DNA of 64,000 nt from Sipunculus nudus (Eukaryota; Annelida; Sipuncula; Golfingiida; Sipunculidae): contig CM049308.1 of the NCBI GenBank assembly GCA_026874595.1, forward strand, positions 37,220,527 through 37,284,526, written 5' to 3'. The position numbers and the translations under genes were made by a program. Positions 50,691 through 61,304 of this stretch are shown piece after piece (within the stretch, counting starts at the first letter, position 1; each line of letters begins with the position of its first letter). The notes below the pieces were generated by a model. The model searched no databases and was not told where the DNA came from. It saw only the letters and a program-made list of their open reading frames with translations.

Positions 50691-52538
50691 CGTGTAAGGT
50701 GTATGAACCTGATTTATTGGCTCCTTATAAAGCAGTTTTCGCATGTTGCTTTTTATGTTCACGACTTAACTATTGACGAAGTTGTAATATTAAAGAAACT
50801 GAATTAATATGATGCATTAAATTTAGGAAAATATACGAGTGCCTGTATACAAATAACTGCAATATGTTAGTAAAACCAAGGGAGTATTTGGCACTGGTTC
50901 GTCAGCTGTTACTGTATATCCACAATAATTGTAAATGGTAGATTGTGTGCACGTATCTGCGTGTGACACACCATGTGATCTTTGATTTAGTCATTATAAG
51001 TGTACACATGCACATACATGTTTAAGTTTATCTTTAACAGTGTAACTGCCTGTCACTCAACACATATTTACCATACCAATTAAAAAGTCACGCATTGATT
51101 GACAACACACACTTTTCTCAGTATCCCTCCACTCGTGGCAGTGTATTCTGTTGTGTAGCGTATTCATTCAGGGCCCGTTTTTGCCACCATAAATACCATC
51201 CAACTTGATAGATATGTAAGAGGAGGCTAATTGAAATGTAAACATAAATATATTAGGCACAACAAAACATAAAGGAGCCCATTACACGAGGTCTCGGTGA
51301 TGTCACTAGTACTTCCACCCCATAAACCAGAGAGAGCTACACATGATGCCAAGCATATTTGACGGTGTGTGCTATCAGGCAGGCCCATGTGAATAATTTG
51401 TCTACATGTAATGTTGGCTGTCAGAGGCACTTGAAGCTGTCAGACATGATGTATAATAATGCTCGTGGTATCTTGGATTCGGCGGGTGTGGGGCGCTTCA
51501 TTCCCGCTGGCCGACCCGCCAGCACTCCGTGATATGTGGTCCATGTCAGAGCAGACCCGGGGCGTTCAGGCACCCCATCCCCTCCCCCATCCGTCATAAC
51601 CTGTACCAAATACTTACCATCAGCGTATGCACCCTGACAGAATCAATCAAAATTAGAAATCTGCGATTGTTTCCCCCTCTTTTCATCCGTTTATGCCCGA
51701 GCAATACCTTAATTCACGTTTTTAGACCTGCATAGATGTATGCGGGCACTTTTTTTTAAACCATAATGGCGACTTCCTTTTTTATATTATAAAATCTGCA
51801 ATCTGCTCGGTTCATCGTGAGTGCACACATATCTCTCTGGTAGTGTGCAGTGTTAAATAGTTAAGAATGCATGCAATATAAATAGTCGACTCATCATTAC
51901 ATCGTGTGAAAATTATCAGCCTTTTTTATGTATTAGCGGCAGGTCTAAGCCCTGAATTCCGACATGCTACTTGTGACATCAGGGTTTTAGTATATACGCA
52001 AAATGGCACAGAGTTTGGTGGCCTATAAAGACCGGTATCTTTCAAGCAGAAGCCATGCACAGGAACGCTCTGGGGATGACCGCCCCTCGTCCGAAAATTA
52101 TTGCAGCATAGACAGATGATCGGTTACCGTGGCATAAGGAAGCAACATAGTATATTTTTTAGGCAGTTAATTAATTAAAAAATGATCTCCTAATTAACAT
52201 GACCTCATAAACATAAAGCTAGGATGGTATTACATGCGAGTTATGGTAGGTGACTAATGAATGTGTCATGTATTTATACGGAAGATCCCGTCAAGATATT
52301 CTTATATCCAGCTGAGAACATGCAATATATTAGGCACAGTGCTCCTTATTATCCGAAATCTCAGCCTAATGGACAAAGCCATTGTAAAATGATCTATCTT
52401 TGAGATTAAAGGCTGTCCATGTGCACATGGTGTGAAATTGCGATCTCATGTATATACTGATTGCTTGGTCTTACTAATAAAAACATCTAATGTAGGCTAA
52501 ATAGGTCACACAAATCAATATGACATCTTTATTTTCAG

Positions 52539-52670
52539 GTGTTCGGCCATTGCGTGCCCCGGAAACGCTACAACGGCGATGCAGACAGTCAGGTTTCCAT
52601 GGTAACGGAACTTGGAGACACTATAGACATCATTAAACTATTGCAGTTATCGTGGGAGGACCGTTTGCGG
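52539..52670 (+). CDS. PKDCC: PKDCC/VLK-like kinase, coding exon 2 (residues 237-280)
   Basis: This 132-base exon lies between TTTATTTTCAG and GGTAAGC splice signals and is phase 0 at both ends, so it joins exons 1 and 3 without a frame change. It encodes 44 residues. They begin VFGHCV, which matches the beta-4/beta-5 turn after HPN in the PKDCC family, and run through VTELGDTIDIIKLLQLSWEDRLR. TELG falls at the hinge and WEDR at the start of the long helix of the C-lobe. TELG and SWEDR are close family matches. The exon is isolated in more than 8 kb of non-coding sequence on each side. Confidence 0.92.
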
Positions 52671-52935
52671 GTAAGCATTTACCAAATGAACGGGAATAAG
52701 TCTACATTTCTTTGCCATGTATAAAGTAAATCAAGTTGGCCATCACCTTATCTAGAGCTGCTGTCTGGTTTTATGAGAAACTGAGGCCAAAATGTTTGAC
52801 ATGAGAGGATCAATTCAGTAGGATGTACGATTCAGAACGCACTAGGTCGGTCCTCTTCTCGCTGATATATCTTAGATATCTGCATACTAGTACTCGTGAC
52901 GGGACTGTACCTTATTTGCGTAATTCTTCATTTTT

Positions 52936-54356
52936 TGCTCAGCTGACCTCGAGGTATAGGAATGGCGCTTTGTCTGTCGTCCGTCTGGTGGTCCGTTAGC
53001 AGGGCACAAATCGTTACTGCTGACACTAGAAACCTGTAAGAGAATATCCTCTTGAAAACCTGAAATAAGGTCACTGTGACCTAAATCCTCCGAGCTATGG
53101 GTCTTATAATTACCCCCCAGAATAACTACAAATTTGATACAAAACCTGCAGTATCTTGGTCATTAATGCATGGATTGCTCTGACTCCCTTGAATATTGAC
53201 CATGTCTAAGGTTGTCAGTTAAAAAAAAACTGGTGGCGCCACCTGTATTTTTTTTTAATTTTCGCGATTTTTTTTTCTGTTTTAGAGACTGTCAAATGAC
53301 AGCAATTATGTCAGATTCTCAGCTGTAGTTATATCTAGTGTCCTTAAACCTGTTGTTTATTGACTTTGACCGATTTCTTCAGTTCCTCAAGACTGGTGGC
53401 GCCTACTGTACTTTTCTATTTTATATGCATTTTTTTTCATTATTTTGAGACTGCCAAATTATACTGATACTATCATATTTTATCTAGTGTCCTGAAAGCT
53501 TGTGTGCTTATTAGGGCCTCGCTTAAATAAGCGGATGCCCTATAGTAATCACCCTGTCTGTCCGTCTGTTCGTCTTTCTGTATGTCCGTCAAATTTTTTT
53601 CCTGATGATAACTCCAGTTTGGATTAACATATCGATTTCAAACTTGACTTTAATGGCCCACTCCTAAGGCAAGAACCTGATTGATTTTGGGGTCACAAGG
53701 TCAAAGTCACAAGGGCCATCTGTCCACATATTTGTTTTGAATGATAACATTAGTTTGGATTTGACATATTGGTTTCAAACTTGACTTTTATGACCCACCA
53801 ATAAAGTAAGGACCCTTTTTATTTTGGGTTCATGGGGTCAAAGGTCAAGGTTACAGGACCCACTTTAAAAGATTTTAGATGCTTTATAAGCCAAACTTTT
53901 CATCAAAAACCTTCCACCTCCAGATATTGCTCAACTGTCAAAAGTGGAAGAAACTTATGGATTTTGGGGTCAAAGGTCAAGGTCACAGGAATCATCTGTC
54001 GACATATCTTTTTCCAGATGATAGCTCCAAATTGTATAAAAATATTGGTTTCAAACTTGACTTATATATGGCCTGCCACTAAAGTAAGAACGCTTTTAAT
54101 TTTTGGGTAATGAGATCATCGGTCATGGTCACAGGACCTACTTCTTTAAAAAAATTGCAGATGCATTTTATGCAAAACTTTTCACCTCAAACCTTCCATC
54201 TCCCACATGTGGCTCATCTGCCAGTAGGGGAAGATTCTGTTTGATTTTTGGTTTAAAAGCTCAAAAGTTCAGACTTGATCACATGACCCACATTTTGAAA
54301 AACATATCCTTTTAGACAAATTCAGCTGGGCGACGAGAACCAAGGGTCCCTAGTTA
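52936..54356 (+). mobile_element. 1.4-kb composite Helentron/HINE-like element in intron 2
   Basis: It opens TTTTTTGCTCAGCTGAC with a GTCGTCCGTCTGGTGGTCCG block and GGCACAAATCGTTACTG. Two GGTGGCGCC motifs follow (53,232; 53,397). A second repeat start lies inside at 53,513: AGGGC/GCCCT and GCTTA/TAAGC form a hairpin to 53,541. After it come three to four AGGTCA-type core units (53,695-54,140). The end TTCAGCTGGGCGACGAGAACC then AAGGGTCCCTAGTT has CTAGT, the canonical Helitron 3' end. Confidence 0.65.
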
Positions 54357-54740
54357 TTTTTTCCAGTATCTGGTAAATGAAGATCACATGCCCCAGGCAC
54401 ACAAATGATAAAAAATTGTGGTAAAATAATAATATTACATGAATAGATATAATTCTTTACATGTCTAGAACTAGGTTTCTAAACATCCGCTTTTATTTTT
54501 GATACAATTTAATTTCACTTTTAAATGTTTGAAATAAAGATTTGTTGTTGAAATTTTTTTTGAAAATCATAAACGTTTTAATTTTGTTTATGAATTGAAT
54601 TTCATGAACACAAATTTAATTTTATAAATTTCCTAGGCTTGTCTAGGTCTTATAAGATAAAAAAAATAAAATGTAAGAATTATAAAACCTGCGAACATGC
54701 TAACCACGCCCAACCTAAACCACTTCTAATCTGTATACTA

Positions 54741-54839
<99 letters not shown>

Positions 54840-55990
54840 AAAATATGTATACATGCAACAAGATTAGGCTTAGCATCCTTATTGTAGGTCACAGTGACCT
54901 AAATGCCACAAAACTGTACACCTCTGTGGCCACCTCTTAACATGTAAATGTAGCAGGTTTTAGCCTTCAAATAATAGTAATAAAGACATGGATACTATGC
55001 CAGGTGTTTTGTGCGTACTATTTGTACATGGGTTATATCATAAGTCACCAATAGGCGCATAACTATACATTAATACACTTCCAAACAGACGTAAATCGAA
55101 AAATGTCAGTGTTAGTATCAGTATAGTTCTGCGAGTTCAAGTTTTATTTATTGGACCTGTATATTTTCTCCTGTTATCCAAGATAGCCTATAGATAGGAT
55201 AGCTTTACATGATGTAGAACAGTAGAGGTACTATGCTAATTAAGAATTTTCAGGTTTTGGAATACAAAAGGGGAATAAAACTCTCTTTTTAAACCATACT
55301 ATGCTTAGTATCGATTGTAAAATAACCATCTGTGACCTAATCATATACATAAGGTCCTTGCCAAATGGTGTTTACATAAGGAAATTATTTTTTAACAAAT
55401 AATGAATCGATAGTGTGAGGGAGGCAACGTAGTTCTGGTATTGTACTGGTATTTAGTTCTGAGTGATAAGAACTTTATATGTAACAGCAGCTTCAACCTT
55501 GTGCATCTGAAGGTCGTTATGGCGATCCATCAGAATTCCCTAGTGACACTCCAAAGACAGAGAGGAAATACCGCGAGCTGCTCATATCAACAGGGACTCC
55601 AAGGTACAAAGTCTGCATGAAGCTCTGCTCAAGATATTCATGAAGGAGTCGGTTATGTACATTTTTGTGACATTGCCTATGAGTGTTGTGTTATCCCAAC
55701 TATTTGGTCCTATTCTTGTTGCAGATTTGGTCGGGACGATCAAATTTATGAACGAGATAACGAACGCGGACTTTTAAACAATTAGATTTACTTGGTTTAT
55801 TGAGTCAAAAGATTATCTGTCGGTTGTCGGTCTACCAGTCCGGATAAGGGAAATTGAATCATAGTCGCAGTGTCGGAATCAAATCTTGATTTCAGTGTCT
55901 CCAGTTACACTCCATGTGATACAATCTCAGCCTTCTATATGGATGACAGTGGCAGCTCTTTCCAGTAATGGAGGGATGTGCAAACCTTTC
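54357..55990. other. Intronic non-coding sequence
   Basis: AT-rich with a TA tract at 54,740-54,836; otherwise no repeat or gene recognised. Confidence 0.5.
54740..54836. repeat. (TA)n microsatellite
   Basis: About 95 bases of TA with CATA and CAAATA interruptions; frames on both strands through it are artefacts. Confidence 0.95.
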
Positions 55991-55995
55991 ATTTT

Positions 55996-58426
55996 TAGCT
56001 CAGCTGACTTTCAGTCATGCTGGGCTATAGCGATGGGTCTTTGTCCGTCGTCCTTCCGTCTGTCCGTCCGGCCGTCCGTCCGTTAGCAGGGCACAAATCG
56101 TAACCGTAGGGGCTAGGGCCATGAACCCTTTGCAGTCTTAGAGGTTATAAAAAGATCTCCTTGCAAACCCGAAATTAGGTCACTGCGACCTATATTCTCG
56201 AAGTTATGGGGTGTGTTTGCACCCCCAGAAATAACTCTTTAAGACAAAATTTTCATCCTAAACCTTTCATCTTTCACATACAGCTCACCTTCCAACAGGG
56301 GAAGAACCATAATTTTTTTGAGGTCAAAAGGTCAAAGGTCAAGGTCACAGGAGCCTCTTCTTTGGAAAGCCTGTGGATGCATTTTAAGCCAACCCTTTCA
56401 TCCCAATTCTTTGATCTTTCACATATAGCTCACCTACTAAGTTGGAGAAGAATCCTACAGATTTTGAGGTCACAAGGTCAAAGGTCAGGGTCACAGGATC
56501 CACTTCTTTGAAAAGGTTGTGGACACATTTCAAGCTAGAATTTTCATTCCAAACATTCCAGCACTGATATCGCTTCTCTGCCAACAGGGGAAAAGACCTG
56601 TTGATTTTGAGGTCAAAGGTCAATTTCACAGCACCCACTTCTTGCGTGGAGTCATTTTCAGGCAAACTTTTCAATCTGTACCTTCCATCTGTCATATATG
56701 GCTTACCTACCAATAAGGGAAGAAGCCTATTGATGTTGAGGTCAAAAAGTCAAAGGTCAAGGTCACAATATTTAATTGTTCTAAATGCTTGTGAGCATAT
56801 TTCCAGTGTAACTGTTCAACCCAAACCTTCAGTCTTTCACATATGCCACATCTGTGCATCACTCAGTTTGACTCAAACTTCATATTTATGGGTCTTTTTG
56901 CTTGAATAAATAACTTATTGATTTTTGGGTCAGCTGGTCAGCAGGTTAAAGGTTGCAGGTCAAAGTTATTCACCCATTGGTTGCCAAGTAATTACACCAG
57001 ATTTATGTGGTTAGTAGTTACCCATCATTTAGAAAGAATCCAGTTGATATATGGGCAAAAGGCCAAGGTCATAGGTCAGGGATGTTCACAATTACTTATT
57101 TTATAGACCATCTCTATTTTTCTTGTATATATAACCATCCCACTCCAGCTGGTACATCTCCCTGTGTGGCTGTAATTGTGAGTGACACTGGTGACATATG
57201 ACTCCCTTTTGTATCAGCCTATTAAGTGATATGGCTCAGTGATAAGTACCTCGTTACTTCATAACAAAAACACTGTTGTCAGAATGCTTCAGCCAGGCAT
57301 TAAGACTATGAGAGTATAGTATTAGTGTTTAGCTACTGATTTATAAGATGATGGGAACATTTTGCAGTTTATTTTAAGGAATCCTAGCAATAAACTTAGT
57401 TTCCTAGATATCTGAATATTTCAATATATATCACCACATATAAAAGCAATGTTTGTTCTCATAATATGTGGATGTGTACCTTGATTTAGGATGGCTTTTT
57501 GTTTTATTTCAAGACTCTTAGTCATGCTTTCTGCATTTCTTTTCTTCCAGGTTTGGCAGTTTACCTACCCTGCTGACCCCATTGAAAAGCAGAGTGATAA
57601 TAAAAAAATATTGGACTTACACTTTTTACAATTGCATATCTATAAATCTGATATGAGGGCCTGGACATGCCTTTTGAAATATTTTGGGCATTCATTACTG
57701 GATAATTTGCCCCAGGTTTGGTCTCTTATTGGAGAATGTGGGATATAAAATGTCATACTTGTCAGAAATCCATTATGTCTGCCAGTTAGCCACCTTAGAA
57801 ATTCTTTCTTCAGTGCAGTTTCAGTAATTTTTCTTTAATGTTTGGTCCGATTTAGAGAATGTTTGTTGTCTGATTTCAGACTTGTCAGAAGTCCAATATG
57901 GCCACCAGGCAACCATCTTTTTATTCCTTTTGATCATATTATCTCAAGGACAGTTAAAGTGAATGCAGTTGGATGTATATTTATGTAATCTTGTAAAGGA
58001 TTGGGTCAAATATTTCTGAATAAATATTACCATCATTTATAAAAGTGCAGTACAGTTGGCTTGTATTGAATAAAAATTCATACAGAAGCACCTGTTTCTC
58101 AATAATTCTTGCATGTATTTCCTTGATTTTTGCTATATATTTTGATCTTATATTTGCCCTTTGTGGTGTTCCTTTTGAGACTGACAGGTTTCAAGCAAGC
58201 TGTTAGAATAGTTCCTGATAGCTTAACAATCATGCATTTTCCTCAGACCATAAATTCACTGTGTTTTAACCAGACATAGGTGATATATATTTCTGTTGTC
58301 ATAGAAAATTTTCAACAAATTGGCAAATTGGTTCTTCAAAATTTGACTGGAAGTTGTGAATCTCAGTCCATGATGTCACAGGTCATGCTTGGCAGCTGAG
58401 CGTCATGACCCATGGGTCACTTGTTT
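55996..58426 (+). mobile_element. 2.4-kb Helentron/HINE-like element, copy B (complete)
   Basis: It starts TTTTTAGCTCAGCTGACTTT and ends GGCAGCTGAGCGTCATG, with the palindrome GACCCATGGGTC (58,407-58,418) and ACTTGTTT. GCTCAGCTGA and TCAGCTGAGC-like ends form a subterminal inverted repeat. Four AGGTCA-type core units sit at 56,320-56,770, as in copy A, which lies about 38,000 bases upstream with almost the same internal coordinates. There are few indels and about 2% substitutions by eye. No conserved protein is encoded. Confidence 0.78.
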
Positions 58427-59757
58427 ATTCTATAATTACATCTTGTCAACTAAGAATAGCAGTCTTACCTTAAACCTACATACATAGACATACACATCGA
58501 AGGATTAAATTGAAGAAACACGCTCTGATATACAAACGTAGCAATACACATCACGGTAGGAGGGCATGACTTGTGGGAGAGTATTTATTAATGGATGCGA
58601 GGCCATGGGTTTCAGCGACTGTCACTCTCAATGTATGCCTCTCGTCATGTTCAAGTCAACCCAGTCTCAACACAATGTCGCAGGCAAAAAAGAGGTCAGC
58701 GAGGTCACGTGAGAGGTCACGCGGGATTGATTGCTGTGACGTACCTAGATAGACTCCAACAGACGTGCGTGCACTTTGGCTACATTTTACCAGACGCACA
58801 TTAACAAACAAGTTTCCTTGATCAGACAGACAACCGCCCGAGGGGAGAAGCAGAGAGTGATTGGAAATAAAAGACAACGCGTGAGACATCGCAGATGCGG
58901 TCCTCTTAGCCAGCTGTCCACGGCGACAGTAGCGGATGACGCTGGGACTCTGTTTGTTGAACCATCAGCTGCAGTTTGTTCTGCTTGGAGTCTCGCCAGA
59001 GGAGCTATTGAACCATTAATACGTCTTTTAGTCGTTTAGCTACGGTCTGCGGGTAAAATCGATTTTTGACAAGGGTGCAGATTGCCCGTTGACGCGTTTA
59101 TGTTGTTATAATGGGAACTGTTGTGCTATGAACTTTCATTTTTACTCTTTGACAGCTTCAGAAAGACAACACTTTTATCAGACAGGTTCATTTCAACAAG
59201 TAAAACAATGTGCCATCGGGATTCCGGGCATGGAACTGTCTGTTGCGTGAATAATCAATCATATGATCATTAAAACCTGCACCATTTCACTGTCACCTAT
59301 CGCAATGTGAAGTATTCATGGCGCTTGGTAGTTCTATATTAGGAGTTACATGGGGGGGGGGGGGGGGGCATATCGCTATATTAATACATTCAATAAAAAA
59401 GAAGTTTTTGTTAACAAGGAGAAAGCAACAGAACGTCCTTAAACAAAATCCCCTGGAACTAAAAAGAAGAGTCCGGTCCATAAACTCGTAAAGCAAACTC
59501 TCCACTCTAGTATTATTGTATACGACTCCAGACCGATTCCGGCTGGCGTTTTCTGCTATAGTATTGATATTTTAGTTTCTACAAATGTGCGCATTATAAA
59601 TAGCTTGATATTATAGATACATTTTGTTGTGAAGTGAAGAACTAAAACATATAAACATTACAAGTAATTCAAGTTTCCTATATATTTTCAAAAGAATCAT
59701 CTGACAGCCTTAAACTTGAAAAATTATTTTAGAAATTTTCTGAAGATTCATGGTATA

Positions 59758-60199
59758 CATAGGCGGCGGAGACGGGGGGGGGGGGGGTGGAGGGGTCATG
59801 ACCCCCCCCCCCAATGATTAAAGTGGAGGGGATATCATATTTTATATCCCCCCCCCCTGATTTTACACTAGGAAATCTAAACTATCCCTATGTTGTATAT
59901 GTGGGCATAGAGTTTTAACAGTTAGGCCTGTTTGCAGGTATCACTTGTTGTATGGGGTATAATGAAACTTTGCATTTTATGTCATCGAAATTAAAATGTT
60001 TCAAGAAACGGACATTAATTCTTTGTTAATAATTTTGTTGTACTTTAAAACAAGTTTACATGTAAACTAAATGCTAAATCATAGGTTTACATTTACATCG
60101 CATGTTTGGTACTTGCTGTGCTCGCTTCACTCACACTCTACAGTATCCCTCCCCCCCCCCCCCCCCCCCCAACACAACAGCACCTTCCTCCGCCTATGG
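59758..60199. mobile_element. Short G/C-tract element with terminal inverted repeats
   Basis: CATAGGCGGCGGA (59,758) and TCCTCCGCCTATG (60,187-60,199) are inverted. Inside are a G14 tract followed by GGAGGGGTCATGACC and C11, then a further C10 (59,848-59,857) and a C20 tract (60,151-60,170). The right half resembles the left inverted. Non-coding; likely a short non-autonomous element. Confidence 0.5.
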
Positions 60200-60302
60200 A
60201 CTATGGTTGTAAATAGCAGAGTGTAAATAAAAGAAGAGCACGTCATCGTTAATGAGAGAAAAAAAACTGCAGGTCGCCACAGAATCGTATGCCCTCTGCA
60301 GT

Positions 60303-60304
<2 letters not shown>

Positions 60305-60361
<57 letters not shown>
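60305..60361. repeat. (TA)n microsatellite
   Basis: About 56 bases of uninterrupted TA. Confidence 0.95.
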
Positions 60362-60362
<1 letters not shown>

Positions 60363-61095
60363 GCTTGTAACCTTGAAATTAAGGGAGACGGAGTGAAAAT
60401 ATCTGTAGCAGATCTTACACGAAAACGTACAAAAATCATCTCTAAATGATATGATAGTAACGAATTCATTGGTTAAAAGGTTTTGATTAACTATGAACTG
60501 TCTTCCAGCCGTTAAATGATCAACTTAAAAAAATTGTGGCCAGTTCTTTTACGCCATTAATCATTGTTTTCTCATGGAGAGGCGGTTAAACCCGTCACAT
60601 GTCTGTACCGTTATTTCTGGTTTTCCGATGCCCGATCTATCAAAGTCCAGCCTGTGCTTTTTACCGTGGTTAAGGGATCAACAAGTAAATTGGTTTCCGC
60701 AAAACCGACGCGGATCAATCATAATCAGACCCAAGTCACCGCTAGGTTCTATACATGTTTTGCTCTACTTTCATTTCCTATATATGTGTCAATTCTTTAG
60801 AGGCACAGTTTTCGAAATAAAGAACTAGGATGGATTTTGTTAATGATTTATGTATATTCATGTATTAAAGACCAACTTGCCTTTTCCATTTATATCTTAT
60901 TACGAGGCAACAATGACTGAGCCATGCATTTATAAACTACATTTGTGACAGGACTCTGACACATTGATTGATCGACCACATTCTGTTACAATAATATCTC
61001 CAGAAAACATCCAAAACATATGATGTTTGAAACGATTTGTTATATATGTTTCAAATGTTTCTCAGATATATTCATCCTTTGATTGTTATTTCCAG

Positions 61096-61304
61096 ATCTG
61101 TTACGGAGTCAGCAAACTGGTGAGCTTCTTAGCCAATTCTCCTTACGGGTCTCTGTCGCTGAACGACTTCCGGCGGCAGCAGTTCGTGCTGGTTAATGGT
61201 GAGGTCAAGCTGACTGACCTAGATGATGTCGGGTTCGGCGAGGTCCCCTGTAGCACTGACTCGGATTGTGACACGTATTTCTCCGCGGCCAACGTCACAG
61301 TCAG
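61096..61304 (+). CDS. PKDCC: PKDCC/VLK-like kinase, coding exon 3 (residues 281-349, partial gene)
   Basis: The exon starts after TTATTTCCAG and most likely ends at CAG|GTGCAT. It holds 69 codons plus two bases, so the next codon is completed in an unseen exon beyond 64,000. It encodes the C-lobe catalytic core. SLNDFRRQQFVL replaces the usual HRDxKxxN loop; D304 is the expected catalytic base, and the position normally held by Asn is part of QQF. TDLDD (D321) replaces DFG. The DFRxxQFVLVxGExKxTDLDD pattern is diagnostic of the PKDCC/FAM69-related branch of divergent secretory kinases. Acidic, Cys-containing residues 331-340 and an N-glycosylation sequon NVT at 346 follow, as expected for a luminal protein. 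The donor is not the strongest consensus, but reading on gives an unrelated hydrophobic tail. Confidence 0.91.

Larger units (their letters stand above)
39318..52538 (+). other. Intron 1 of the PKDCC-like gene
   Basis: A GT-AG intron of 13,221 bases between phase-0 exons. It begins GTATGT and ends TTTATTTTCAG. It contains a small C-rich fold-back element (40,011-40,205), (GA)n at 41,389-41,413, two long TA tracts (42,542-42,770), a 29-bp tandem repeat (44,243-44,337), a 2.2-kb Helentron-like repeat (45,860-48,058), AAT/ATT triplet tracts (49,378-49,830) and a roughly 50-bp repeat (50,475-50,690). I found no further exon in either orientation. Confidence 0.85.
52671..61095 (+). other. Intron 2 of the PKDCC-like gene
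   Basis: A GT-AG intron of 8,425 bases. Nearly half is transposon-derived: a 1.4-kb composite element at 52,936-54,356 and copy B of the 2.4-kb element at 55,996-58,426. It also contains TA tracts at 54,740-54,836 and 60,305-60,361 and a G/C-tract element at 59,758-60,199. No coding sequence of a second gene was recognised inside it. Confidence 0.85.
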
